Assembly (NCBI RefSeq): GCF_000378145.1
Contig: NZ_KB899279.1
Span: forward strand, 1-64,000
DNA: 64,000 nucleotides
Origin: Saccharibacillus kuerlensis DSM 22868
GTDB lineage: Bacteria; Bacillota; Bacilli; Paenibacillales; Paenibacillaceae
Direction of reading: 5' to 3'
A model generated the notes under the pieces. That model had not been told where the DNA came from and made no database searches. It saw nothing but the letters and a program-made list of their open reading frames with translations. Made by a program: the position numbers and the translations under genes. Shown piece by piece: positions 8,853 to 17,709 of this stretch (positions are counted from its first letter, which is position 1; each line of letters starts with the position of its first letter).

Positions 8853-9838
8853 CTCGAATGCTCCAAGCGGTCCAGAATATCAGCAACAAGCGTATCCGGT
8901 GAGACCCCTTCCGCTTGTCCTTCGAAATTCAGCAGCAGCCGGTGCCGCATCGCCGGCTTCGCAGCAGCAAGAATATCCCCGGTCGAGACATGCATACGCC
9001 CTTTGGCAATCGCCCGGACTTTGGATACAGCGATTATCGCCTGAAGACCGCGCGGTCCGGAACCGAAACGCACATAGCGTTTGACCGAATCCGGCGATTC
9101 GTTCCGGTCCGGATGGGTCATCATCAGCAGGCGTACCGCATAATCGAGCACGTCTTCCGACAACAGTACTTCTTTGACCCCCTGCTGGATATCGAGCAGA
9201 GCTGCAGCGTCAGCCCGCTTTACGGCCTGTCGGCTGCCTGAAGCGGTCGTTCGCCGAATAATTTCTTTGAGTTCGTCCGGCGACGGGTAATCGACATCCA
9301 ACTTCAACAGAAAGCGGTCCAGCTGCGCCTCCGGCAGTGGGTATGTACCTTCATTTTCCAGCGGGTTCTGCGTCGCCAATACGAAGAAAGGTTCCGGCAG
9401 ACGATGCGTAACTCCGCCGACGGTCACCGTTTTCTCCTGCATCGCTTCCAGCAGGGCGCTCTGCGTTTTCGGTGTCGCCCGGTTAATCTCATCAGCCAGT
9501 ACAATACTGCCGAACAGCGGTCCCCTCCGGAACTCGCCGGCTGCACCGCCTTCTGCCCCAAAGTGAATAACGTCCGTCCCCGTAATATCGCTTGGCATCA
9601 GATCGGGCGTGAACTGAATACGCGAAAAAGGCAGATCCAGCGCATCCGCCGCCGAGCGGACCAACATGGTTTTCCCGAGTCCCGGAATGCCTTCCAATAA
9701 GGCGTGACCGCCCGCAAATACGCACCACAGCATTTGTTCGACGGTCTCTGTCTGGCCGACGATGACCTGCCCGATTTCTTCACGGACTTCTTCCATCGTG
9801 TTTCTCCAGGTTTCAATGCGATCGGTTTCCTGAAGCAT
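8849..9838 (-). CDS. MoxR-family AAA+ ATPase
   Basis: 329 residues. Walker A is GIPGLGKT (50-57), Walker B VLADEIN (113-119), followed by the AAA_3 features ALLEAMQEKTVTVGG and LATQNPLENEGTYPLPEAQLDRFLL, and a C-terminal lid with RYVRFGSGPRGLQA. MoxR ATPases act as chaperone-like remodelling enzymes for metal-cofactor or membrane complexes, working with VWA proteins. The start codon has AGGGGAG 7 nt upstream. It opens the moxR-DUF58-BatA-VWA part of the cluster; a 236-bp gap with a 13-bp tandem repeat separates it from the preceding coiled-coil gene. The substrate is unknown. Confidence 0.93.
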   Translation of the reverse strand: MLQETDRIETWRNTMEEVREEIGQVIVGQTETVEQMLWCVFAGGHALLEGIPGLGKTMLVRSAADALDLPFSRIQFTPDLMPSDITGTDVIHFGAEGGAAGEFRRGPLFGSIVLADEINRATPKTQSALLEAMQEKTVTVGGVTHRLPEPFFVLATQNPLENEGTYPLPEAQLDRFLLKLDVDYPSPDELKEIIRRTTASGSRQAVKRADAAALLDIQQGVKEVLLSEDVLDYAVRLLMMTHPDRNESPDSVKRYVRFGSGPRGLQAIIAVSKVRAIAKGRMHVSTGDILAAAKPAMRHRLLLNFEGQAEGVSPDTLVADILDRLEHSR

Positions 9839-9948
9839 GGCTTTCTCCCCTTTGGTCGGTCTGGATCAGACCGTTGGATTATTTTATTTGACCCCTCGAA
9901 ATCCTCCGGGATTGTAGGTAATACCCAAGAGTGTTCCGTGCATTCAAC

Positions 9949-10039
9949 AGCTTGGTTCCATAGCTTGGTTACGCAGTTTGGTTCTATAGCTTGATTCCAC
10001 AGCTTCGTTCTACAGCTTCGTTCTCTGCTTGATTTCGAT
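9949..10039. repeat. Degenerate tandem array, 13-bp unit x 7
   Basis: Six consecutive 13-mers of the form AGCTTGGTTCYAC run from 9949 to 10026 with no insertions or deletions, and a seventh weaker copy ends near 10039. The array lies in the gap between the coiled-coil gene and moxR. The unit drifts by 1-4 bases per copy while the period is exact. No hairpin or known site is evident. Confidence 0.8.
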
Positions 10040-10074
10040 TATGCCTCTGTGCCGCTTGCGTTTATTCGTTTTAT

Positions 10075-11769
10075 TCAGGATTCAGGGCGAATCTCGGTAA
10101 AATAGCTTTCAACGAGACCCTGTACACTTTGCGGCAGGTCGCTGCGATCAAGCGATTCCTGGGCCCTTGTGGAATATTCGCCGTATACTTCTTCATAGGG
10201 GCGGCTCACTCCGTCGATCGTCGGCGATACGCCTCCCGTTTGTTTGTCGCCGCCGCTGGACGGTCCGCTGTCGGACTGAATATTGCCTTCGCCTTGAAGC
10301 TCTCTCGGCGTCGTGACAAGATCGCGGCCGCCGCTTCCCCAGCCGGCTCCTCCTCCTTGTCCTGTTCCACTGCCGCCAGAACCGGAACCCGAACCGCTTC
10401 CCGATCCCTGTCCTTGCCCCTGACCCGAGCCGCTGCCTTGCGAACCCGAGCCTTGTCCTTGTCCTTGTCCGGAAGAACCTGCTCCGCTTCCGGCACCTTC
10501 TCCAGCAGCTCCTTCACCAGACTTCCCATTGGACCCGTCCGACCCCTCCCCAGCGGATTCGCCTGTAGATGCGAGTGCTTCGGCTGTACCGCCGCGGCCC
10601 CAGGCATCGGACACCGACATTCCTGCGGCCGTCAGTTGGCCTGCCATTTCCATACCGCTTTGAGCAAGCTGCGCGGCTGCCGCCGCAGCCAGTTCACTTT
10701 GCTGGCCAAGCGATCCGGACTCGGCCGCCGCTGCAGCCAGCTTCTCGGCCAGTTCCCGGATTTGTTCATCCGACAGCTGACCGGAAGCCGCCAATTCCTG
10801 GGCTGCTTTCTTCAACGCCTCCTGCAGAGCGGCCGTTTGCTTGCCGCTTTCGGGTGCCTGCTGCGCAAGATTCTGCATCGCATTTGCCAATTCCTGTTTT
10901 TGCTGCTCCGACAATTTCGACATCGCATTTTTCAGGTCCTCCGCACGCTTCGATGCATCGGCAGACTGCTGCCCTGCCGCTTCTTTAAGCGCCTGCTGGG
11001 CGGCAAGGCGACGGTTCCATTCTTCCATCTCTTGCTGCTGCTTCGAAGCTTTCTCCGCTTGGCTGCCCAGTTTCTTCATCGCTTCTTCCATTTTGCTCAG
11101 TGCTTCGTCCGCACGGCGCGAATCGCCGAGTTCTTGGGCCAAGTTCGCAGCAGAATCAGCCAACGGGGTTCGAGCTTCCGGAGGGATCGGGGCTTCGTTC
11201 AGCTCTTTGGCCAATGCCTCGGCTTTCTTCTGCTGAGTGTCGATCATCGCCCGTTCCTGCTGCCGCTGCCGAAGCTCATCGTCCATCGGATTCGGCAGAA
11301 GCAGCAGCAGTGCACAGATTGCGAGCAGCGCGGAAGACCCAGCTGCCGAGCGGCCAAACTTCCATGTGAACGGCAGACGTTCTCTGCGCTGCGCCGCAAA
11401 CTCAAGGCCGTATGTTTCCGCTTGCGCCCTCTGCCATTTTGCGGCGGAAGAATCCTCATCCGAAAACTCCAGGGCGGTCGTCATCAAATCGCGGCGCTCT
11501 TCGCCCGGATCGGCCCGATCCATCGCTTTCGCCGCTTCTTCCGTTCCGACGGGACGAATATAGGCGCTGGCAGCGCCAACCACCGTGCCTAGCAGCATGC
11601 AGCCCAGCGCCCACAATGCCGGATTCGGCAGCGGAAATAAATAAGCCGCAGCCAGCAGCAGGACGGCTGCGGCAAGCCCAACCAGCAGACCTCGCAGTGC
11701 AAATTCACGAATCTTGAACAGCTGAAGCCGAAGCCGAACTGTCCGAATCGAAGCCAGAATGTTTTCCAT
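10075..11769 (-). CDS. Membrane protein with long coiled coil and Gly/Ser-rich region
   Basis: 564 residues with GGGAGGG upstream of the ATG. Two membrane helices lie near the N-terminus (about 25-45 and 50-72) and a third near 145-162. From about 165 to 370 the sequence is Ala/Glu/Gln/Lys-rich with heptad character (repeats such as AQQALKEAAGQQ), predicted as a long coiled coil or helical rod. A strongly Gly/Ser/Gln-biased stretch (about 400-490) follows, and the C-terminal 70 residues look folded again. It lies between the ABC permease and moxR in the same direction. No catalytic motif is recognised. It may be a structural scaffold for the envelope complex; that is inference from architecture and position. 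Confidence 0.75.
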   Translation of the reverse strand: MENILASIRTVRLRLQLFKIREFALRGLLVGLAAAVLLLAAAYLFPLPNPALWALGCMLLGTVVGAASAYIRPVGTEEAAKAMDRADPGEERRDLMTTALEFSDEDSSAAKWQRAQAETYGLEFAAQRRERLPFTWKFGRSAAGSSALLAICALLLLLPNPMDDELRQRQQERAMIDTQQKKAEALAKELNEAPIPPEARTPLADSAANLAQELGDSRRADEALSKMEEAMKKLGSQAEKASKQQQEMEEWNRRLAAQQALKEAAGQQSADASKRAEDLKNAMSKLSEQQKQELANAMQNLAQQAPESGKQTAALQEALKKAAQELAASGQLSDEQIRELAEKLAAAAAESGSLGQQSELAAAAAAQLAQSGMEMAGQLTAAGMSVSDAWGRGGTAEALASTGESAGEGSDGSNGKSGEGAAGEGAGSGAGSSGQGQGQGSGSQGSGSGQGQGQGSGSGSGSGSGGSGTGQGGGAGWGSGGRDLVTTPRELQGEGNIQSDSGPSSGGDKQTGGVSPTIDGVSRPYEEVYGEYSTRAQESLDRSDLPQSVQGLVESYFTEIRPES

Positions 11770-11861
11770 GTCTTTTCCCTCCCTTTCGTTTTCGCAATGT
11801 GGAACCGCCTCGTATTCTGCATCTTGTTACGTACTATGCACTATAAACTATGTACTAAGGC

Positions 11862-11897
11862 GGCAAACGGCACGGCAGTGCTGCCGTACCGTTTGCC
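11862..11897. terminator. Strong hairpin, possible terminator without U-tract
   Basis: GGCAAACGGCACGGCA faces TGCCGTACCGTTTGCC with one mismatch and a 4-nt loop, giving a 16-bp GC-rich stem. No T run follows on either strand, so it may be a processing or mRNA-stabilising hairpin rather than a terminator. It lies downstream of the leftward ABC permease gene. Confidence 0.5.
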
Positions 11898-12004
11898 AAA
11901 GCTTTCAAAACAAAGCCGCGCAGGCAAAATTTATTTTTCTATTCGGGAACTGCCGCGCAAAAAATACGAACAGCAGCTTTTCAAATCATGACCTTCCGCT
12001 GACA

Positions 12005-12079
12005 ATAACTTCCCGAATGATAAGCACTCGAATGTCAACTTCTCGAATACTGGCTTTTTGAATGCCAACTTTATCAACA
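12005..12079. repeat. Degenerate tandem array, 15-bp unit x 5
   Basis: Five contiguous 15-mers; the first four end in GAATG or GAATA at exactly 15-bp spacing (12015, 12030, 12045, 12060). The array stops 1 bp before the stop codon of the ABC permease gene. The units are diverged, but the phase is kept throughout. Confidence 0.7.
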
Positions 12080-12080
12080 A

Positions 12081-13076
12081 CTACTTGCTGTTCTTCCCGT
12101 TTCCCGACGGTGTCATCTCCGCAATCTCCCCGCTTGGAATTCCTTCTTCCGCAGACGTAGAAATATCTTCCTTGCGTTTGCGCCGAACCGGCCGAATACG
12201 CCGGATCGCGATCCATAGAGCGCCGACAATAACAACTGCATATACCAGCAGAAATTCCAACCAGAGCGCAATCGGTGCTTTATCCTGCAGATTGCCGCTG
12301 TTTACGAGAAAGGCTTGTCTCGAAATACCGGGCTCGAAAATACTAACCAGAGCACCGGCCGGATTCAGCCCCAGAATAAATCCGACCCAGGAATATTTCG
12401 GAGGTACCATGCCCGGGCTGTAGGCCGACTGCTGCACGATGGCCAGGAACAGAAGGTAGGCTACTCCAGTCACCGCGAAGATGAACATGGTCATTCCGTA
12501 CGTCATAATGACCGAGACAATTGTGCGCTTGAACAGCGTCGAACACATAATGCCCAGCGATCCAAGCAGCAGCATCGTAAACAGATAGAACAGGAAGACA
12601 AGCGACAGCTGTGTCGGAGAGATCCCGCCGTACAGGAACACAATACTGTAAATCGGCAGCGTCGCTAACACGATCAGGACCATGAACGCCAGCGAAGAAA
12701 CCAGCTTGCTCAGTACGATCGCGGACGAACTCTGCTGGGTCGTCAGCAGGATGTTGAGCGTCTGCTTCTCCCGTTCACCGCTGATGACGCCGGCCGTTAA
12801 CGCCGGTGTCATAAAAGCGATCAGCACAAGCTGCGCAATACTGAGCACATAAAATAAAACTCGGCTCGTCGACGGGTCGAAGCGCATGCCGGACTGCTGA
12901 TTCTGCAGCCCCATGGTTACATAGATAAATCCGATCGCGAGAAGCCCCAGTATCAGAATATAGGCCAGCAGCGCGATAAAAGAGCGCGGCGTACGCATCC
13001 GCAGCCGGAACTCTTTGTCCAGCACCGGATTGATCCACAAACTTCTGCCTTCCCCGCTTTTGTTTTTCAAGTTCAT
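12081..13076 (-). CDS. ABC-2 type transporter permease
   Basis: 331 residues. An N-terminal cytoplasmic NPVLDKEFRLRMRTPRSF segment precedes about six membrane helices, followed by a basic, Glu/Ser-containing C-terminal tail. The motif GVISGEREKQTLNILLTTQ (about 110-128) is typical of ABC-2 permeases of the gliding/Nos-type exporter class. Its ATG overlaps the stop of the ATPase gene by 4 bp, so the two form one transporter. Substrate unknown; context with the exported protein upstream and the MoxR/VWA cluster downstream points to the cell envelope. Confidence 0.88.
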   Translation of the reverse strand: MNLKNKSGEGRSLWINPVLDKEFRLRMRTPRSFIALLAYILILGLLAIGFIYVTMGLQNQQSGMRFDPSTSRVLFYVLSIAQLVLIAFMTPALTAGVISGEREKQTLNILLTTQQSSSAIVLSKLVSSLAFMVLIVLATLPIYSIVFLYGGISPTQLSLVFLFYLFTMLLLGSLGIMCSTLFKRTIVSVIMTYGMTMFIFAVTGVAYLLFLAIVQQSAYSPGMVPPKYSWVGFILGLNPAGALVSIFEPGISRQAFLVNSGNLQDKAPIALWLEFLLVYAVVIVGALWIAIRRIRPVRRKRKEDISTSAEEGIPSGEIAEMTPSGNGKNSK

Positions 13077-14002
13077 GTCGCAGCCCCTCCCTTCGTAATT
13101 TCGAGGAAGACGTCCTCAAGATTGGTCTGCGCTTCGTTGAAGGACACGACTTCGTATTCCCATTCCAGAATACGGCGCAGCAGCTTCATTTGTTCGGCAT
13201 CTTGGCCGCTGAAATGCACCTGAATGCCGTTGGCATCGCTGAGCACCCGGCTGACATGCTCTTCGTCCCGCAAACGCTCCGCCAGTTCATCCTGACGCCC
13301 TAGCGTACGAATATGCAGAACCCGGTTAACCCGCATCCGGCTTTGAATATCGGCGACTTTTCCCTGAGCAACCATCCGGCCGTGCTCGATCACACCGATC
13401 TCGTCCACCATTTCCGCCAGCTCCGGCAAAATGTGCGAGGAAATGATAATCGTTTTGCCCATTCGCTTTAGCTCTTTGAGAATTTCCCGCATCTCGATTC
13501 GCGCCCGCGGATCAAGTCCGGAGGCTGGTTCGTCGAGAATCAACACTTCCGGATCGTGTACCAGACTGCGCGCCAGACACAGACGCTGCTTCATCCCGCG
13601 CGATAATCCGTCTACATAAGATTCTTTTTTGTCCGATAAATTGACCAGCTCCAGCAGCTGCGGAATCAGCTTTTCCCGCTCTGTCCGTGCAATGCCATAG
13701 CTCGCTCCGTAGAAATGCAGATACTCATCCGTCTTGAAGCGATCGTATACTCCGAAGAAATCGGGCATATAGCCGATACGGCGCCGTACTTCTTTCGGAT
13801 GCCGGGTCACATCGTAACCGCTAACCCTTGCAGCACCCGAATCCGGCAGCAGCAGTGTCGCCAGAATGGACATAGTCGTCGACTTGCCTGCCCCGTTGGG
13901 ACCGACAAAGCCGAATACTGTTCCCGAATCAATACTCATGCTGATATTATCGAGCGCTTGAAAACTGCCATAGCGCTTGCTTAGCTCCTTGATCTCGATC
14001 AT
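13073..14002 (-). CDS. ABC transporter ATP-binding protein
   Basis: 309 residues from the ATG at 14002, which overlaps the stop of the preceding gene (ATGA). The open frame extends another 52 codons upstream, but that is the interior of the neighbouring gene. Walker A GPNGAGKST (35-43), signature LSRGMKQR, Walker B VLILDEP with the D-loop SGLDP and the switch His in IISSH are all present. The C-terminal 80 residues resemble the regulatory extension of ABC-2 exporter ATPases. It energises the downstream permease. Confidence 0.92.
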   Translation of the reverse strand: MIEIKELSKRYGSFQALDNISMSIDSGTVFGFVGPNGAGKSTTMSILATLLLPDSGAARVSGYDVTRHPKEVRRRIGYMPDFFGVYDRFKTDEYLHFYGASYGIARTEREKLIPQLLELVNLSDKKESYVDGLSRGMKQRLCLARSLVHDPEVLILDEPASGLDPRARIEMREILKELKRMGKTIIISSHILPELAEMVDEIGVIEHGRMVAQGKVADIQSRMRVNRVLHIRTLGRQDELAERLRDEEHVSRVLSDANGIQVHFSGQDAEQMKLLRRILEWEYEVVSFNEAQTNLEDVFLEITKGGAAT

Positions 14003-16404
14003 GACTGCACCGCTCCTTTCAGCTTGATTTCCGGCAGCACCATGTTCGTCCAAGCGTTCACCCTTACACGGATTTGTACCAAGTCGTCTGCCACATAGTC
14101 TGCCGCGTTTGTATACGAAGCCGCAGCGCCTCCGTTTTTCCAACTTATCGCTTCCCATTCGCCTTCGGTTTCGTTCCAGATTTCAAACGTTGTCGTCTGT
14201 GATTGACCTTCCGTAAGGCGGATATCAAGCTGTTCGTACTCCGCTTTCCCCGGATTCGGAAGTGAATACCCCAGCGTCATGCTGCCCGGAGAAGCGCTGA
14301 TCCGTCCCGACCCATCGTCCGAAACCTGTGTTGTATTGGTATGGATAATCGAACCCCCTATGTAGCCGTAAGGGATGTTGATGGCTCCGTCCTGTACAAG
14401 GTCGACCGAGATCGCCTGCGTATACATGCTCAGACGGTCATTGGCAACCGTCTTCCCGCCCACGCTCAACGTATCCTTGGAGTCTTCCGAAAAAGCGATC
14501 AGGAACGAGTTCTGTACCCCTCCGCCTGTTGGAATCGGAATATTTTGCACCATTGAACGCTGACGGACATAAGGATCGTTCACCGATGTCTGATTTGCGA
14601 ACAAGTAGCTGCCGATATCGTAATAACCTCCCGACAGCGACATCCCTTTGCCAAGCGAAGCTTCGGCGCCAGGCTCAAGCGTACCCAGCTTGTACAATTT
14701 TCCGCCAGCTACAAGTCCTGCATCGGTAAGACGAACACCGGTGTCGTTCACTATGCTGCCCGTAATCGTTCCCTGCTCGTCGACCGACAGTTGGGAGTCC
14801 AATTTACCCGTTTCAACATTGCCCGGTTCTTCGACATTGAATTTGGAGACCGACCAGTAGGGCATTCCGCCAAGACGAAGCTGTACGGCATCATTTTCTT
14901 GACGCACATAATTTTTCAGTTCGCCGCTGACTCCTCCGTTGTTAACCATCCAGCCGTCATTGTTCATCATCGTCAGCTGCGTACCGGCCGGAAAATCCAC
15001 CGTATAATTGCCGGCACTCGGTACAAACAGCGCAGTTGCGCTTTTCCGAATTCCTTCGCCTTCTCCATTCAGCGTCACATAACTCAATGTATGCGCGAGC
15101 TCTTTCGTTTTATCCGACGAACCGGCCATGTAGATCGCTGCGCTGGATATGACGGCAACGAGCGGAATAAACACCCAAGCCCATTCGCGTTTGTCGAATT
15201 TGCGCAGCACCAGATAGAGTAGCGGAGCCACAATTACCACATAGATCAGCAGCATCCAGACAAGAATGCTCAGCTTCGGCATATGCAGCGAAGGGAAATA
15301 ATCGAGTATATACGAGAGGTTGTACAGATTGGAGTTGAACGACGAACCATACATTCCTCCACCGGGTATGCTGACATTCAATGGGTTCAGAAGCAGCTTA
15401 CCCCACAGCGAAGCGCTGCCTGCCCAAGAAGACAGAGGTTCCAGGGAAAGATCGTAAGCGGCATACCAGACTCTGCCCGACTGTGCCTGCATCGAAGCGA
15501 TCAGCGGAAGCTGACCGGAACTATAGCGCACTTCGGCCTCTGGCTTTACAGAAGCTTTGGCAGCTGTAATCGATGCATCTGCAGGAAGCTCTTTGCCTCC
15601 TCCGCCCGAAGCCAACGGTGCAGCCGATACGGATTCCGTTCCGCCTGTGACTTCAACCGGGGACAGATCTTCCAGTCCGGCAGCCGTTTTCCCATAACCG
15701 GCACCGCCGCCCAGCACCAGCGAGCCTCCGCTGTTTATCCAAGAACGAATAGCTTCAAGCTGCGCTTCGCTCAGCGTATCGGAAGCAAAATCGTTCATGA
15801 CGAGCACATCCAGGCCGTCCAGCATCATCGGATTTTCGCTAATATCGTCTGCTTCTAGCGGAATGATACTGACAATCTGTCCGCTGCCCTGCAGCAGACT
15901 CAAGAAATTCATCGTATCGGGATCGGAAGCCAGCACGCCCACGATTCCGCCGTATTGGGTAGAGCTCGTCAGATAAGCACGTCCCTCTCTGAAGGGAAGG
16001 GAATCTCCTTTTTCTATCGAACCCGGATAAAATCGCAGCATGCTCGTATTCCGGGAATACGAACCGCCCGGCACCGCGATTGTCACTTCTTTCGCCGTCC
16101 CGGCAGGAAGCTCGACGCGGCGCACATATGTACTTTCTCCCATTCCGTTCTGCGGTGTGATCTGCACAACTAGATCGCCGGTCAAATCCCGGTCGCTCGT
16201 CAGTGTGACCTTGAGCGGATTCATTCGACCTTCATTAACTTTGCCTCCGTAACCGAATTCGGTGGCTACTCTTAACCCGCCTTCTGCGGAGTTTCCGGCA
16301 GCGTTCGCGCCAACCGGCAGAATCGGCAGCATTACTGCAATCAGTATAAGCACTTGCATCAGCGCCATACTTTTTTTGCCTGTGCGCTTTCCCCATGCAA
16401 ACAT
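13999..16404 (-). CDS. Exported/membrane protein of unknown function upstream of ABC genes
   Basis: 801 residues from the ATG at 16404, which has AAAGGAG six nt upstream; an ATG nine codons earlier lacks a site. A signal sequence (basic start, then MALMQVLILIAVMLPILPVG, then ANAAG) is followed by a beta-rich extracellular domain, a segment resembling GATase-like folds (about 180-250, GGSLVLGGGAGYG), two membrane helices (about 390-412 and 420-440) and a second extracellular C-terminal half rich in beta strands. No enzyme motif is found. The 4-bp overlap with the ATPase gene means it is co-translated with the ABC transporter. A function as an extracytoplasmic partner of that transporter is inferred from position. 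Confidence 0.78.
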   Translation of the reverse strand: MFAWGKRTGKKSMALMQVLILIAVMLPILPVGANAAGNSAEGGLRVATEFGYGGKVNEGRMNPLKVTLTSDRDLTGDLVVQITPQNGMGESTYVRRVELPAGTAKEVTIAVPGGSYSRNTSMLRFYPGSIEKGDSLPFREGRAYLTSSTQYGGIVGVLASDPDTMNFLSLLQGSGQIVSIIPLEADDISENPMMLDGLDVLVMNDFASDTLSEAQLEAIRSWINSGGSLVLGGGAGYGKTAAGLEDLSPVEVTGGTESVSAAPLASGGGGKELPADASITAAKASVKPEAEVRYSSGQLPLIASMQAQSGRVWYAAYDLSLEPLSSWAGSASLWGKLLLNPLNVSIPGGGMYGSSFNSNLYNLSYILDYFPSLHMPKLSILVWMLLIYVVIVAPLLYLVLRKFDKREWAWVFIPLVAVISSAAIYMAGSSDKTKELAHTLSYVTLNGEGEGIRKSATALFVPSAGNYTVDFPAGTQLTMMNNDGWMVNNGGVSGELKNYVRQENDAVQLRLGGMPYWSVSKFNVEEPGNVETGKLDSQLSVDEQGTITGSIVNDTGVRLTDAGLVAGGKLYKLGTLEPGAEASLGKGMSLSGGYYDIGSYLFANQTSVNDPYVRQRSMVQNIPIPTGGGVQNSFLIAFSEDSKDTLSVGGKTVANDRLSMYTQAISVDLVQDGAINIPYGYIGGSIIHTNTTQVSDDGSGRISASPGSMTLGYSLPNPGKAEYEQLDIRLTEGQSQTTTFEIWNETEGEWEAISWKNGGAAASYTNAADYVADDLVQIRVRVNAWTNMVLPEIKLKGAVQS

Positions 16405-16474
16405 AGTATTCTCCTTTCGTTTCGTAAGCATTTAAACCTTTTTTAGATAAAATTTACATCCCGGACAACGACAG

Positions 16475-16500
16475 CGGCCTGTTGAGAGTTCAACAGGCCG
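16475..16500. terminator. Hairpin between purU and the ABC cluster
   Basis: A perfect 11-bp stem, CGGCCTGTTGA against TCAACAGGCCG, with a GAGT loop. It lies 110 bp beyond the purU stop and 70 bp upstream of the exported-protein gene, both leftward. A T tract is missing, so it is either a weak terminator for purU or a leader hairpin. Confidence 0.5.
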
Positions 16501-16609
16501 GATATTGCGCCATTTTGGCTGTGAAATGCAATTGGAATCGACTGCCCGGATGTCCCCTTACTAAGACGCCTCCCGGAAGTCTTTTGTTACGAAATCTATA
16601 TAATTCCTA

Positions 16610-17509
16610 TTAATTGAAGACGACCGTCTTGTTATGATGCACCAGAATACGGTCTTCCGCATGCCATTTAACCGCACGCGCCAATACAACACGCTCGATT
16701 GTCCGGCCGATCCGCTTAAGCTCCGGCACATCGTCTCGATGGCTGACCCGCTGCACGTCCTGTTCGATGATCGGACCTCCGTCCAGCTCTTCCGTCACAT
16801 AATGCGCGGTTGCACCGATGATCTTGACACCCCGGTCATACGCTTGAGCATAAGGTTTGCCGCCAACGAACGCCGGCAGGAAGGAATGGTGAATATTGAT
16901 AATCCGATTCCGGTAGTTCTCGATAAAATACGGCGAAACGATCTGCATATAACGTGCCAGTACGATCAGATCGATATCGTCTCCCACTGCCTCAAGCTGC
17001 TGACGCTCCGCTTCAGGCTTGTTTTCTTTGGTAACCGGAATATGGCGGTATTCAATGCCGAACGATTCAACGTACTCCCGCATATCCGGATGATTGCTGA
17101 CAACGACCGCGATTTCCGCGTCCAGGTCGCCCGCCTGCCACTGCCAGAGCAGTTCGACCAGACAGTGATCTTCTTTCGAGACGAAGATAGCGAGTTTTTT
17201 CTTTTTCGCCGCCCGGTAGATGTTCCAATCCATCGAAAAGCGTTCTGCAATCTCCGCAAAATCGGACTCGAGCTTAGGCAGTTTTTCGCTCAATTCTTCG
17301 AGATCGAACTCAATTCGCATAAAGAACATGCCGCCGTCCGGATCCATCGTATATTGGTCGGATTGTACGATATTCGCTCCATGATCGAACAGGAAGCGCG
17401 ATACCGCTGAGACGATTCCTGGACCGTCCGGGCATGAAATAAGCATGCGAGCCCGATTTTTCGGCTGCTGCTGACCTGCGGAACCCGCAGTTTTGACGTG
17501 TTGCTCCAT
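16610..17509 (-). CDS. purU: Formyltetrahydrofolate deformylase
   Basis: 299 residues. PurU hydrolyses 10-formyl-THF to THF and formate, balancing one-carbon pools and feeding formate to PurT. An ACT domain at residues about 20-100 (ISCPDGPGIVSAVSRFLFDHGANI) senses Met/Gly in E. coli PurU. It is followed by the formyltransferase fold with NIHHSFLPAF (catalytic His) and GATAHYVTEELDGGPII (catalytic Asp). A short hydrophilic N-terminal extension (about 18 residues, Gln-rich) is unusual but common in Bacillales. It is flanked by hairpins on both sides, so it is probably monocistronic. Confidence 0.94.
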   Translation of the reverse strand: MEQHVKTAGSAGQQQPKNRARMLISCPDGPGIVSAVSRFLFDHGANIVQSDQYTMDPDGGMFFMRIEFDLEELSEKLPKLESDFAEIAERFSMDWNIYRAAKKKKLAIFVSKEDHCLVELLWQWQAGDLDAEIAVVVSNHPDMREYVESFGIEYRHIPVTKENKPEAERQQLEAVGDDIDLIVLARYMQIVSPYFIENYRNRIINIHHSFLPAFVGGKPYAQAYDRGVKIIGATAHYVTEELDGGPIIEQDVQRVSHRDDVPELKRIGRTIERVVLARAVKWHAEDRILVHHNKTVVFN

Positions 17510-17587
17510 GATTCCAAAATCCTCCTTATATACAGACGCGACAATTGTACCTATCGGTCTTGTTGACGTGTCGCACGAAGAAATGGT

Positions 17588-17627
17588 CCGGCAGACTGCA
17601 CAATGTCTATTTGCGCAAATCTGCCGG
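17588..17627 (-). terminator. Hairpin downstream of nfo
   Basis: CCGGCAGA...TCTGCCGG with further pairing inside (GC.CAA/TTGcGC) forms a stem of about 14 bp, lying 83-122 bp past the nfo stop and about 80 bp before purU. On the minus strand it is followed only by a loose pyrimidine stretch, so termination is probable but not certain. Confidence 0.5.
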
Positions 17628-17709
17628 CTTCACTCTCATACGCTTTTTAAATTCTTATCGTTCATTATAAATAACACATACGGCCCGGATTCTATAGAAT
17701 GCCGCCGTA

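Larger units (their letters stand above)
11770..12080. other. Intergenic region with large hairpin and 15-bp tandem array
   Basis: 311 bp between the coiled-coil gene and the ABC permease. It contains the hairpin at 11862-11897 and the tandem array at 12005-12079, described separately. No gene is seen. The interruption suggests the upstream ABC genes and the downstream moxR part may form separate transcripts. Confidence 0.6.

Noticed and set aside
10129-11592. 487-residue frame antisense to the coiled-coil gene
   Set aside because: Cys/Arg/Phe-rich reading of the repetitive Ala/Gln/Glu codons on the other strand; no start signal.
16475-16500. Riboswitch upstream of the exported-protein gene
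   Set aside because: A single hairpin without conserved aptamer motifs or an alternative structure.
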